Source: Flavobacterium circumlabens (lineage in GTDB: Bacteria > Bacteroidota > Bacteroidia > Flavobacteriales > Flavobacteriaceae). From it: a DNA stretch of 64,000 bases. Both the position numbers and the translations under genes were made by a program. The notes beneath the pieces are model-generated. The model ran no database searches and had not been told where the DNA came from. It was given only the letters and a program-made list of their open reading frames with translations. The stretch covers positions 467,892-531,891 of the forward strand of contig NZ_SLWA01000001.1 in NCBI RefSeq assembly GCF_004345565.1. Direction: 5' to 3'. Of the stretch, positions 14,779-23,523 are shown piece after piece. How positions within the stretch are numbered: position 1 is the stretch's first letter; each line of letters starts with the position of its first letter.

Positions 14779-16860
14779 ATGAAAAAGGCCGGTTTTTTAT
14801 TGCTGTTTTTTATAACCCTTTCTGTTTTTGCACAACAAGAACCGAATTTGTCCCGATATAAAACCACAAACGAAAAACTAAAAGTCTGGCTAAAATATAC
14901 CAATGTGTTTTTAGATTCCGAAGATTATCCCAGACTGCTTATCGCCGCACAAAAAGGAATTGTACTTTCTAAAGATCATCCCGCGTACCAATCAAGGTTT
15001 TATTTCTTAAAAGGAAACGCTTACGAATTCAATAACAATCAGAACAAGCAAGCCTGCGTTAATTATGAACTTGCCTTAAAATTTGCACAAAAGGCCCGAC
15101 ATCTTAAAAACGAAACCTCAGCCTTGATGCGCCTCAGTTATGCGTATTACGCCCTTAATGAAACTTCAAAACGAAAACAATTAATAGCACACATCAAACA
15201 AGTGCTGGACACTACAAAAAGCAGCTATACCAAATCTGTTCTTTACGGAAGCCTGGGCGAATATTATCTGGACAATGCCCAGTATGAAACCTTTATCAGT
15301 TATCAGCTCAAAGCGATTAATTACAAAAAACTGCTCAGAAAAACGGTGGCCAACGATGAGACCATCGGCGTTTCTTACAGTCAGATTGCAGCTGCCTACA
15401 CTAAAATGAAACAATACAATAAAGCCCTTGAATATCTAAATTATGCCCAGCCCTATATAAAGACTTCTCCATATGTCAGTGCTTTTTCCTGTAACTATTA
15501 CCTGCAGTGTTTTGTTCCTTTAAAAAACCTCGATAGCATTCAAAAATATTACCGTCTAACATATACATTCCCTTCTAAAAAAGATTCCCTATTTCTTAAT
15601 TTAAGTTTTGCCAACCGAAGCGTATCTGAATATTATGCTAACGAAGGCAAAATAAATACCGCATTAGGTTATGCGAAAAAAGCCGTTATCCTGGCACAAA
15701 AATCGAATGATGAAGATATCACTATGGAAGCAAACGCCATAATGGGAAGAGTTTTATATGAAAAAGGAGAATACAAAAAGGCCATCGAAACCTTAAAAAA
15801 AGCTTCGGAAAATGCGCTGACATACGATAAAGAATCGTTTGTAAATATCAATAAAAAACTATCTCAGAGTTATGCCGCACTGGGACTTTGGAAAGAAGCA
15901 TTCTACTATAACGAAATCTACAGTAAACATAACGACGAGATGATGCAGGAATCGGCCAAACAAAGTATTGCCAATGCCGAAGCAAGTTACCAGAACAAAA
16001 CCAAAAAGCAGGAAATAAAAAGCTTGTCAGCACAAAATACAATCAAAAACATTCAGATTGAAGAAACCAAAAAGCAGCTTTTATTTTTAATTTTCGGACT
16101 GGCATCAGTCGCCATTATCGGATTATTATTATTCAAACAAAGCCAGAACCGCAAGAAAACCAATCAGAAATTACAGGTTTTGAATCAGGAATTAGATGAA
16201 GCCAATAAAATAAAAGCACGTTTTTTCAGTATTCTGAACCACGATTTACGAAGCCCGGTTTCGAATTTAATTCACTTCCTGCACCTTCAGAAAGAAAGTC
16301 CGGAACTCATTGATGAAGCCACTGCTTTACGAATGCAAACCAAAGTTATTAGCGGGGCCGAGAATTTATTATCGTCAATGGAAGATATTTTATTGTGGAG
16401 TAAAGGACAGATGGAAAACTTTAAACCTCATCTGCAGAAAACACCGATTTCGGTTTTATTTGATGAAACGCAAAGACATTTCTCGGGAATTGAAACCGTA
16501 GCAATTTCATTTGAAGATCCCGAAAACATCATTTTAGATACCGATGAAAATTACCTGAAAACCATTATCCGAAACCTGACCGGAAACGCCATAAAAGCTC
16601 TGGACAAAACTCCCGACGGAAAAATAATCTGGAAAGCCCGGAAAGAAAACAACCAAACCTGTCTTTCCATTACCGATAACGGTCCCGGCGGAACTCAGGA
16701 ACAATTTAAAGCTTTATACGACGACTCCGAAGTTATCGGAATCAAATCCGGATTGGGATTACACCTCATCCGCGATCTCGCCACGGCTATTAATTGTAAA
16801 ATCGAAGTAACTTCAAAACCCAATTCCGGCACTACTTTTACAATTAAATTCTTAAAATAA
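14779..16860 (+). CDS. TPR-domain sensor histidine kinase
   Basis: A 693-aa membrane kinase with a signal peptide (MKKAGFLLLFFITLSVFAQ) and a periplasmic sensor of tetratricopeptide repeats through residue ~400. A coiled coil follows, then one membrane helix (about 433-451), a HisKA domain with phosphoacceptor His488 (SILNHDLRSPVSN), and a HATPase_c domain with N box NLTGNAIKAL, ITDNGPGG and GLGLHLIRDL. It autophosphorylates and passes phosphate to the LytTR regulator encoded immediately upstream. Periplasmic TPR kinases paired with LytTR regulators are abundant in Bacteroidota; the stimulus is unknown. Confidence 0.93.
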   Translation: MKKAGFLLLFFITLSVFAQQEPNLSRYKTTNEKLKVWLKYTNVFLDSEDYPRLLIAAQKGIVLSKDHPAYQSRFYFLKGNAYEFNNNQNKQACVNYELALKFAQKARHLKNETSALMRLSYAYYALNETSKRKQLIAHIKQVLDTTKSSYTKSVLYGSLGEYYLDNAQYETFISYQLKAINYKKLLRKTVANDETIGVSYSQIAAAYTKMKQYNKALEYLNYAQPYIKTSPYVSAFSCNYYLQCFVPLKNLDSIQKYYRLTYTFPSKKDSLFLNLSFANRSVSEYYANEGKINTALGYAKKAVILAQKSNDEDITMEANAIMGRVLYEKGEYKKAIETLKKASENALTYDKESFVNINKKLSQSYAALGLWKEAFYYNEIYSKHNDEMMQESAKQSIANAEASYQNKTKKQEIKSLSAQNTIKNIQIEETKKQLLFLIFGLASVAIIGLLLFKQSQNRKKTNQKLQVLNQELDEANKIKARFFSILNHDLRSPVSNLIHFLHLQKESPELIDEATALRMQTKVISGAENLLSSMEDILLWSKGQMENFKPHLQKTPISVLFDETQRHFSGIETVAISFEDPENIILDTDENYLKTIIRNLTGNAIKALDKTPDGKIIWKARKENNQTCLSITDNGPGGTQEQFKALYDDSEVIGIKSGLGLHLIRDLATAINCKIEVTSKPNSGTTFTIKFLK

Positions 16861-16862
16861 AG

Positions 16863-16984
16863 TTTGCCACGAATGGCACGAATTTCCGCGAATTAATTAT
16901 TTTGATTTTGCTTGAAAATGTTGCCACAGATTACAGGATTTTCACAGATTAGAAAAATCTTTTTAATCCTGTAATCTGTGGCAA
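16863..16984. repeat. GCCACGAATT and GCCACAGATTACAGG repeats
   Basis: A GCCACGAAT-type word block (16863-16895) precedes a hairpin with perfect 20-bp arms at 16921-16940 and 16965-16984. Related words recur at 27320-27492, 28911-28935, 30894-30915 and 54637-54700. Confidence 0.75.
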
Positions 16985-17003
16985 AAAAAAACCTTTTAAA
17001 CAT

Positions 17004-17035
17004 AAAAAAGGCTTGACTTTCGCCAAACCTTTTTT
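17004..17035. terminator. Terminator shared by the kinase gene and trxA
   Basis: A run plus GG, inner GGC...GCC, CC plus T run; near-duplicate of the terminator at 12613-12644. It lies between two convergent genes. Confidence 0.6.
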
Positions 17036-17056
17036 ATATAAATTATAATCTTACGA

Positions 17057-17374
17057 TTACAACAAAGCGTCTAAACTATCTGCGTAGGTTTGTTTCGGAG
17101 CAACTCCTACTTGTTTTCCTACTACTTCACCGTTATGAAAAACCAAAACGGTTGGTATGTTACGCACACCATATTTTGCAGCGAATTCCTGGTTAGCATC
17201 TACATCTACCTTACCAACAACTACTTTACCTGCGTATTCTTCGCTAATCTGATCAATGATCGGACCAACCATTCTACAAGGACCGCACCATGCTGCCCAA
17301 AAATCTACCATTACTGGTTTATCTGATTTCAAAACTACTTCGTCAAAAGTAGCATCTGTTATTGCTAATGCCAT
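17057..17374 (-). CDS. trxA: Thioredoxin
   Basis: A 105-aa canonical thioredoxin with active site WCGPC (Trp29, Cys30, Cys33), the buried Asp of MVDFWAAWC, and the cis-proline of NIPTV. It is a cytoplasmic disulfide reductase that recycles ribonucleotide reductase, methionine sulfoxide reductases and peroxiredoxins, with electrons from thioredoxin reductase. Full family length, no signal peptide. It is monocistronic, with a clear promoter upstream (17447-17474) and a terminator after it. Confidence 0.97.
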   Translation of the reverse strand: MALAITDATFDEVVLKSDKPVMVDFWAAWCGPCRMVGPIIDQISEEYAGKVVVGKVDVDANQEFAAKYGVRNIPTVLVFHNGEVVGKQVGVAPKQTYADSLDALL

Positions 17375-17446
17375 AATAATTTTATTTAAAGTTTATCCCG
17401 TTAATTTCTTTTCGGGAGCATTTTTAATTAGTTCCTTAACTGAGTA

Positions 17447-17474
17447 CAAATTTAGAAATTTTAAATCAATCAAA
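17447..17474 (-). promoter_or_regulatory. Promoter of trxA
   Basis: On the minus strand TTTG (17471-17474) and TAAATTTG (17447-17454) match the -33/-7 consensus with a 16-bp spacer, giving a leader of roughly 65 nt. Confidence 0.6.
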
Positions 17475-17636
17475 CGCCATAACCAAATTAGTTTTCATTA
17501 TAAACGTATTGTCATTAATTATATTAATACTAAAATTCTTATTTGTAAGTTTTGTCCTATAGCCGTCTGAAGTACATGTTTTTAGGAATTTCATACATTT
17601 TTACTGTATCTTTAGTAATCCTGAAAATCAGTTTAT

Positions 17637-20099
17637 ATGAAAGCACTTTTACTACACATAAAAAACTTTTTACAATCGGCAGGTTTTCGAAAATACGCCA
17701 GACGGTTTGGCTTTTTCGTTGCAGGATGCGTTGTACTGGTTCTTATTCTGGCCGGAAGTCTGTCTTTCTATTTCAACCGGAACAAGACTGAAATCATCGC
17801 TAAAATAAACACTAAAATAAACGAAAACATTAATGGCGAATTTCATGTTGGTGATTTTCAATATAAATTTTTAGTTGGTTTTCCGAATTTTACCCTGGCT
17901 TTAAAAGACGTTGAACTTAAGGACAAGCAATGGAAAACACACCAACACACTCTTTTAAAAGCCCGGGAAATCGAAGCCCGTCTCAACATCTGGAGTTTAC
18001 TCCAAAACGAAATCAACATTCATAAAATCCTCATTAACGACGCCGATATTTACGTTTATAAAGCCGAAAACGGATATTCGAACGCTAATATCTTTAAACC
18101 CAAAAAGAAAAAAGCACCCGAAGAGAAATCCGATACCGAAACCACCATAGATCAGGTTGACCTCAACGATGTACATTTTATTCTGGACAATCGACTGGGG
18201 CATAAATTATTTGATTTTGATATTGCCAGCCTAAAAACCGAAGTAGATTACGACGGAAGCGACTGGCAAACCGATGTGTTTCTGGATACTCAGATCAAAA
18301 GCCTGGCTTTTAATACCAAACATGGCAGTTTTGCCAAGGAGAAAAACCTAAAAGGAACTTTTAATGTTTCCTACTCTTCCGAAAAAGAAAAAATAGATGT
18401 CGTAACCCGAAATTTAAAAATCGGAAAGGACGCTTTTGACATCACCGCGTTTTTTAATTTAGCTCAGGGCAATGCCTTGTTCGGAATCAATATCGGAACT
18501 ACAATCTTATGGCAAAATGCTTCGAATGTCTTATCTGCAAACATCAGCTCGAAGCTAAACCGATTCAATTTGAGCAAACCTATTGATGTAAATTGCGACA
18601 TCAGAGGTGATTTTAATGCCGAAGGCGATCCGAAGATTGTCGTTCAGGCGATTATAAAAGACAACGAATTGAGTATTCCCGACGGACAGATTAAAAACTG
18701 TAATTTCAAAGGTATTTTTACCAATAATTTCAAACCCAAAGAAGGTTTCAACGACGCCAATTCGGCGATTATTCTGACCCGATTTGTGGGTGAATATGAA
18801 AATATTCCGCTTGCGATTCCGCAATTGTCGATTAACAATCTCGAAAAACCTGTCGCCACCGGAAACGTAAGTTCTGACTTTGAGGTAGAAAGACTCAACG
18901 AAATCAGCAACGACAAATGGATTCAGTTTACATCCGGTCACGCCAAAGCCAACCTGAAATTTCAGTTTGACATTGTCGATCTGTACATTACAAAACCACG
19001 TTTTATAGGCAAAATAGACGTCGACAACGCCTCTTTCCATTATATTCCAAAAGATATTCAGGCTGTTAATACCAACATCCATCTCGATTTTACAGAGAAA
19101 GCCCTGCTCATTAAACAGATTGCTTACAAACACAAAAAAAGCACCGTTTTCATAGAAGGAAAAATAGACAATTTCCTGAACCTCTATTATGATGCTCCCG
19201 AAAGAATGGTTGTCAACTGGAAAATCTATTGCCCTAACATCGATCTCAAGCAATTTTTGGGTGTTCTGGCTACTTCCCAGAAAAAGAAAACCGCTGCGAA
19301 AACCACCAAACGAACCACAATCTCCAATCATCTAAGAACCGTAATCGATAAATGTCTGGTCGTAATCGACATCAAAGCCGACAAAATCAATTACAATAAA
19401 CTGACGGCGACGAATACCACTGCAACCATCCAGATGGTCGATTCGAAATTGGTGATCAAAAACGGTTCGCTGCAAACGTCCGGCGGAAGTATCACGTTTA
19501 ACAGCGAAGTACAGCCCAGCGGAAAAAACTTCGCTTTTAGTGCTGACGCGCAGGTCAATCGCGTGGATATTGCGAGTTTTTTACGCTCGTTCAACAACTT
19601 CGGCGTTACGTCTTTTAATCCCAACAATATCAAAGGAAAACTCAGCAGTCAGGCCAATGTAACGGGTCTCATCAACAGCAATGGCGGATTGATTACCAAT
19701 TCTATGCACGGCAATCTGACTTTCAACGTCAAACAGGGCGCTTTGCTGGAATTCGAACCTATTGTAAAAATCGGAAAGTTTGCTTTTCCGTTTCGCGATG
19801 TCAGGAATATAACGTTTAGCGACTTATCGGGCAATCTTAAATTACGCGGAGAGCAAGTTGATGTCAATGATTTCACGATTAGTTCGAGCGTTCTAAACCT
19901 CGATGCCGAAGGTATTTATTCCTTTGGCCGTGGCACCAATCTCGCCCTCACCATCCCACTCCGAAACTCCAAAAACGACATCAACCTCGCCACCCAGGCC
20001 GAACGCGATGCGGTTCGCGAGCGTGGTCTTGTCCTGCATTTAACGGCTGTTGACGATGAAGGGAAAATGAAAATTAAGTGGGGGAAGAAGGGGAAGTAG
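17637..20099 (+). CDS. AsmA-family envelope protein
   Basis: An 820-aa protein. One N-terminal membrane helix (residues ~22-45, FFVAGCVVLVLILAGSLSFYF) anchors a long, repetitive beta-rich periplasmic part, with an AsmA N-terminal domain (about 45-250) and an AsmA_2-type C-terminal domain (about 560-790, KGKLSSQANVTGLIN and NVKQGALLEFEP). AsmA-like proteins are bridge-like lipid-transfer proteins implicated in moving phospholipids between inner and outer membrane. Its base composition is visibly G/C-richer than the island that follows. It stands alone, with no obvious operon partner. Confidence 0.85.
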   Translation: MKALLLHIKNFLQSAGFRKYARRFGFFVAGCVVLVLILAGSLSFYFNRNKTEIIAKINTKINENINGEFHVGDFQYKFLVGFPNFTLALKDVELKDKQWKTHQHTLLKAREIEARLNIWSLLQNEINIHKILINDADIYVYKAENGYSNANIFKPKKKKAPEEKSDTETTIDQVDLNDVHFILDNRLGHKLFDFDIASLKTEVDYDGSDWQTDVFLDTQIKSLAFNTKHGSFAKEKNLKGTFNVSYSSEKEKIDVVTRNLKIGKDAFDITAFFNLAQGNALFGINIGTTILWQNASNVLSANISSKLNRFNLSKPIDVNCDIRGDFNAEGDPKIVVQAIIKDNELSIPDGQIKNCNFKGIFTNNFKPKEGFNDANSAIILTRFVGEYENIPLAIPQLSINNLEKPVATGNVSSDFEVERLNEISNDKWIQFTSGHAKANLKFQFDIVDLYITKPRFIGKIDVDNASFHYIPKDIQAVNTNIHLDFTEKALLIKQIAYKHKKSTVFIEGKIDNFLNLYYDAPERMVVNWKIYCPNIDLKQFLGVLATSQKKKTAAKTTKRTTISNHLRTVIDKCLVVIDIKADKINYNKLTATNTTATIQMVDSKLVIKNGSLQTSGGSITFNSEVQPSGKNFAFSADAQVNRVDIASFLRSFNNFGVTSFNPNNIKGKLSSQANVTGLINSNGGLITNSMHGNLTFNVKQGALLEFEPIVKIGKFAFPFRDVRNITFSDLSGNLKLRGEQVDVNDFTISSSVLNLDAEGIYSFGRGTNLALTIPLRNSKNDINLATQAERDAVRERGLVLHLTAVDDEGKMKIKWGKKGK

Positions 20100-20270
20100 G
20101 AATTTGTAATTCTCAGCAGGGTCATAGGGCATAAAATTATTTCCCGATTTTTCCTGTTTTCTATCTTAATTTATTTGATCTATAATGAGTGATTCTAGTT
20201 CGCAACTGAAACTAAGTAAAAAAACACCTTAAATAGATATATTGGAAACTATAAATTGTATAAAAATGAT

Positions 20271-21146
20271 TTAATTTTCTAAATGTTCAGATATAGCATT
20301 AATGACTTTTACAGAATACTTTTTTAAGTCTTGTTCTTCGATAACTTCAACATGATTATTTTTTTTAAGTAACTCTAGAGCATGGTCATACTCTTTAAAT
20401 AATGCTTTTTGAGTTGGTTTACCAACTAATAAATCATATCTAAGTTTTTTTTCCTGAGCTTCATTCTCTAAATCGTAAAATTGTCCAAAATACTTATAAG
20501 CTTTATCAGCAATACTTTTAGAACCTTTTAAATCAAAACCTATAGATTTCACAAGATTATAGGTACCATTCTGCCAAGCTAAATCAAATTTAAATTCTGT
20601 CCCCAACTTATTAATTAAAGTATAGTCTTGCTGGAAAATATCAGGTTTATACGATATGTCATTTAGCCCAAATTCTTTTAGATTTTGAAACAAAGTAGAA
20701 ACTAGTTTTGGTTCTTGTGGCTGATTATTGTTAAGCCTAATATCCTCTATTATATGCTTTTTTACAATCGTATTTTCAATAACTGACTCACTGAAATTAT
20801 TTTGCAATCCTCTTCTAAAAGCAGAAAATTGCAAAATTGTTCCATCAATTGGAAGCACATATTTTGAAATAAAATCTGATAAATTTTCTAATTCATTGTC
20901 AGTAAAAAAACCAAAGTCCAAATTGAATTGAGTTAACTTTCGATCTATCTGTTTAAGATATTCCCGTATGGTTTTTTCAGGAACATTAGGGTATATATAT
21001 TTTATTCTACTAAGATTTTTAGAATAATTAAAATGAAACCGCTTTGTCTCTTCAAAAAATATAAGCACACCAATATTGATACTCTCGTCCAGTAGTGGAG
21101 AGTGTTTATATTTTAAAATGCTGTATGTATAATGTTTGGTTGTCAT
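20271..21146 (-). CDS. DUF3037 protein, partner of a HipA-like kinase
   Basis: A 291-aa protein. The N-terminal ~125 residues match DUF3037 (YTYSILKYKHSPLLDESINIG, then LIFFEE and the FHF..SKNLSRIK segment). The C-terminal half is charged and helical without a domain I recognise. DUF3037 genes are regularly found beside HipA_2-type kinase genes, as here: the 4-bp overlap with the kinase stop/start region (21143-21146) implies translational coupling, with the kinase made first. The biochemical role of DUF3037 is unknown; it could be a substrate, regulator or neutralising partner of the kinase. A/T-richer than the AsmA gene beside it, in keeping with acquired DNA. Confidence 0.8.
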   Translation of the reverse strand: MTTKHYTYSILKYKHSPLLDESINIGVLIFFEETKRFHFNYSKNLSRIKYIYPNVPEKTIREYLKQIDRKLTQFNLDFGFFTDNELENLSDFISKYVLPIDGTILQFSAFRRGLQNNFSESVIENTIVKKHIIEDIRLNNNQPQEPKLVSTLFQNLKEFGLNDISYKPDIFQQDYTLINKLGTEFKFDLAWQNGTYNLVKSIGFDLKGSKSIADKAYKYFGQFYDLENEAQEKKLRYDLLVGKPTQKALFKEYDHALELLKKNNHVEVIEEQDLKKYSVKVINAISEHLEN

Positions 21147-21931
21147 ACGATTATACTATTTAAATGTTTTTCGAAAAATTCTGTTTTGCTTTTTGCCCAA
21201 AGAAGATAATTTAAAATATCTTGTTTATTACCATATGGGATATTATAATCTGAAAGTTGGTCAAATGTATGATTTAAACTTCCAACATTCAAATATTTTA
21301 ACATTTCGCAAAACTCTACAAATAAACCCTTTGTCCTGTAATTTTTGAGAAATTTCATTAGAACGTGTTGTTTATATTGGTAATGCATTATGTAATTATA
21401 ATAATTTGGATTCTCAATATTATTGTTAATGAACGGCAGTGTTAATTCGTGATCTATAATCACTAAATCTTTGTCATTTATTAAAATATTTGATTTTTTT
21501 CTAAATCCGCCTCTGTCAGCATTAAGAGTTAAAACGTCAAAAGCAAAAATATTTGCGACTTCATATTCTTTTAAAAAATTTAATGAAATTGAATTAGGAT
21601 TGAATATTGCATAATGACCAGTAATCTTACTACAAAACTTATACCCTTTATGCAATTTATCTATTTCTTGCTGGTTATAAAACGGGATTAGATTAGAATC
21701 ATCTATCTGTATTATATCATAATCCGGAACGGATAAACCAAATTTTTTAGCTAATTCCACTATTAAAATTTCTTTTGCTACAGAAAAATTCTGTTCAACA
21801 TAATCGTGTTTAAACAGCTTCATAACATAGTCATTAGAGTTTTGCTGTTTATCGATAGCGGTTATATAAAGAGGCTTAGTACTTCCTCCGGGAACAATAT
21901 TATCTATAGAGAAAAGACTTAAAGGATGCAT
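21143..21931 (-). CDS. HipA-like Ser/Thr kinase (HipA_2 type)
   Basis: A 262-aa protein with the conserved kinase landmarks of the HipA family in reduced form: Lys38 (YVMKLF) for ATP, Glu54, catalytic Asp139 in NADRGG, Asn148 in KKSNILI, and Asp160 of IIDHE for magnesium. It lacks the N-terminal HipA_N subdomain of E. coli HipA, and no HipB-type antitoxin is adjacent. HipA-family kinases phosphorylate proteins such as GltX to arrest translation; the target of this short form is not known. It is the first gene of a two-gene operon with DUF3037 and is divergent from an HNH endonuclease gene, which together look like an accessory island. Confidence 0.82.
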   Translation of the reverse strand: MHPLSLFSIDNIVPGGSTKPLYITAIDKQQNSNDYVMKLFKHDYVEQNFSVAKEILIVELAKKFGLSVPDYDIIQIDDSNLIPFYNQQEIDKLHKGYKFCSKITGHYAIFNPNSISLNFLKEYEVANIFAFDVLTLNADRGGFRKKSNILINDKDLVIIDHELTLPFINNNIENPNYYNYIMHYQYKQHVLMKFLKNYRTKGLFVEFCEMLKYLNVGSLNHTFDQLSDYNIPYGNKQDILNYLLWAKSKTEFFEKHLNSIIV

Positions 21932-22105
21932 TAAAGTTTATTTTTGATATGGAAATATAATGATTATTTAATACACTAATGGTTTTTTCTTACCAATTTT
22001 ACTTTTAACACCTCCTAACCGTACTTCACAATCAATAAACCTTTTTATTTCAAGTACAGACAGTCTTCCTTAACATTCATAGGAATACAAAATCACTTAT
22101 TTCAT

Positions 22106-22113
22106 TATATTTG
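22106..22113 (+). promoter_or_regulatory. -7 element of the HNH endonuclease gene
   Basis: TATATTTG at 22106-22113 matches TAnnTTTG and lies 23 bp before the start codon. No convincing -33 TTG is visible, so this is a partial promoter match. The rest of the 205-bp divergent gap is A/T-rich. Confidence 0.45.
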
Positions 22114-22136
22114 ATATAACCAATCCAAAAACAAAA

Positions 22137-22922
22137 ATGCCACCACTAAGACTTTGGACAAAAGAAGAACTTATTCTTGCTTTTAATTTATACCTGAAAC
22201 TTCCTTACGCTAAGGTGAGTAAAACCACTCCAGAAGTTAAAAAACTTGCTGAAATACTAGAGAGGACACCTAGTTCCATCGCAATGAGATTAGCAAATTT
22301 TGCCAGTGTTGATCCTTTTCATATTGATAGAGGTGTAGTAGGTTTAAAAAACGGAATGAATCAAGTTCAACCAATCTGGAATGAATTTTTCAATAACAAA
22401 GAAGAATTAATATTTTTAAGCGAGCAAATTCTTGCACAAAAAGAGAATACTTCAATTGAAAATAAATATGAAGACCTACTTTTCGATTTAAAAGACCTCA
22501 AAGGACAAGATATCATTCGGGCAGTAAAAACAAGAGTTAATCAATCTGTTTTTAGGCAAATGGTTTTATCTAACTATAATAATAAATGTGCAATTACAGG
22601 TATTGACATTCCTGAACTTTTGTTAGCAAGCCATATTATTCCTTGGTCAAAAAATGAAGAACATCGATTAAACCCGGAGAATGGAATTTGTTTTTCCGCT
22701 CTTTACGACAAAGCTTTTGATACAGGATTAATCGGAATCAACACAAATCATGAGATAATATTCTCCGACACAATTAAAAAGAAAAAAGAAAGCGAGTTCT
22801 ACAATAAATATTTTACTTCTCTTGAAAATCAAAAAATCATTGTAGCTCAAAAATATTCTCCCCGAAAAGAATTTCTCGAATATCATTTAGACACAATTTT
22901 CAACAAACAAATAAGCGTATAA
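22137..22922 (+). CDS. HNH endonuclease (HNH_2 type) with N-terminal helical domain
   Basis: A 261-aa protein. Residues ~5-55 form a small helix-turn-helix-like region (LWTKEELILAFNLYLKLPY, then TPSSIAMRLANFASVDP). Residues ~125-215 form an HNH nuclease of the HNH_2 group: Cys151 (CAITG), His166 in ASHIIPW, Asn182 in NGICFS, and LYDKAFDTGLI. Many relatives have His where this protein has Tyr190. Proteins of this architecture are often annotated as putative restriction endonucleases and occur as solitary genes in defence-rich regions. No methyltransferase is adjacent. It is divergent from the HipA-like/DUF3037 pair. Followed by an imperfect hairpin at 22923-22953. Confidence 0.85.
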   Translation: MPPLRLWTKEELILAFNLYLKLPYAKVSKTTPEVKKLAEILERTPSSIAMRLANFASVDPFHIDRGVVGLKNGMNQVQPIWNEFFNNKEELIFLSEQILAQKENTSIENKYEDLLFDLKDLKGQDIIRAVKTRVNQSVFRQMVLSNYNNKCAITGIDIPELLLASHIIPWSKNEEHRLNPENGICFSALYDKAFDTGLIGINTNHEIIFSDTIKKKKESEFYNKYFTSLENQKIIVAQKYSPRKEFLEYHLDTIFNKQISV

Positions 22923-22982
22923 GAGAAAGCTACTATTAGAGTGGCTTTTCTCTGTTGTATTTTTCTTTTTTGATTTCATTTG

Positions 22983-23105
22983 TACAACAAATTTGTTGTA
23001 AAACTTCTGTTGTACTTTTTTTTTCCAACAAAACTTTTACAACAAAACTGTTGAAAATATTTTGTTGGAGTTTTTTTTACAACAGAAATTTTACAACAGA
23101 TTTTT
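22983..23105. repeat. Spacer dense in ACAAC/GTTG words with an 18-bp palindrome
   Basis: TACAACAAATTTGTTGTA (22983-23000) is a perfect palindrome. In the next 105 bp the words CAACAAAA, ACAACAGAA, CTGTTG and TTTTGTTGG recur on both strands, separated by poly-T/A. It lies between the HNH gene and the terminator at 23133-23159, in a gap of 248 bp without a gene. Either a clustered binding-site array or a decayed hairpin repeat. Confidence 0.6.
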
Positions 23106-23132
23106 TTTCAAAATAAATCGGCTTTAAACAAA

Positions 23133-23159
23133 AAAAAGCCACTAATACAGTGGCTTTTT
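23133..23159. terminator. Bidirectional terminator
   Basis: Perfect 11-bp stem AAAAAGCCACT (23133-23143) with its complement at 23149-23159 and a 5-base loop. It ends the small-gene pair on the minus strand. Confidence 0.8.
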
Positions 23160-23170
23160 CGGTTTTTTAA

Positions 23171-23404
23171 TCAGTCAACATCCAGATAAGGATTTAGGAT
23201 TTCGGCTAATTCGTTCATCCAATAAAAGCAAACTTCGAGACTTCTTTTATCTGAATGCAGCGGTTCATGGTCGCGCATGACGCCAAGAGCAAGCAGATAA
23301 TTGACGTGTCTGATGGTTTTGGCCATGCTCTCCGGATCAATTGAATGGGTGAAGAAATCATTTAACCTCAATTCGGTTTCTTTTGAAAAGGTGTTGGTAC
23401 TCAT
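23171..23404 (-). CDS. 77-aa hypothetical protein, intact paralogue of 3073-3306
   Basis: A 77-aa, mostly helical, charged protein of a family I cannot name. Conserved blocks shared with the broken copy at 3073-3306 are IDP, MAKTIR, VNY, FYW and a PYLDVD C-terminus. Conservation of the C-terminal PYLDV implies that it matters functionally. The start codon overlaps the stop of a 40-aa frame upstream (ATGA), a hallmark of translational coupling. A terminator follows 11 bp after the stop. Function unknown; two copies in one 20-kb stretch, both in accessory surroundings, suggest a spreading accessory family. Confidence 0.8.
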   Translation of the reverse strand: MSTNTFSKETELRLNDFFTHSIDPESMAKTIRHVNYLLALGVMRDHEPLHSDKRSLEVCFYWMNELAEILNPYLDVD

Positions 23405-23523
23405 AATTTAACGGTTAGGAATATGAAGCCCGCATAGCTTAGGTGTCCTACGCCGTTAAAAGCGTTGCGGTTGTTTCCAATACCGCCACCATACCACACG
23501 GGCAAAAGTTTAATCAAGTTCAT
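23401..23523 (-). CDS. 40-aa overlapping small protein
   Basis: A short frame of 40 codons beginning MNLIKLLPVWYGGGIGN and ending FIFLTVKL. Its TGA overlaps the ATG of the 77-aa gene by four bases (ATGA), so if translated it would couple to that gene. The middle is Gly/Asn-rich and the DNA there forms hairpins: a TTAACGG...CCGTTAA pair and a GCGGT...ACCGC pair. The segment may therefore instead be a structured leader RNA that happens to be open. No counterpart lies upstream of the broken copy at 3073-3306. Confidence 0.45.
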   Translation of the reverse strand: MNLIKLLPVWYGGGIGNNRNAFNGVGHLSYAGFIFLTVKL

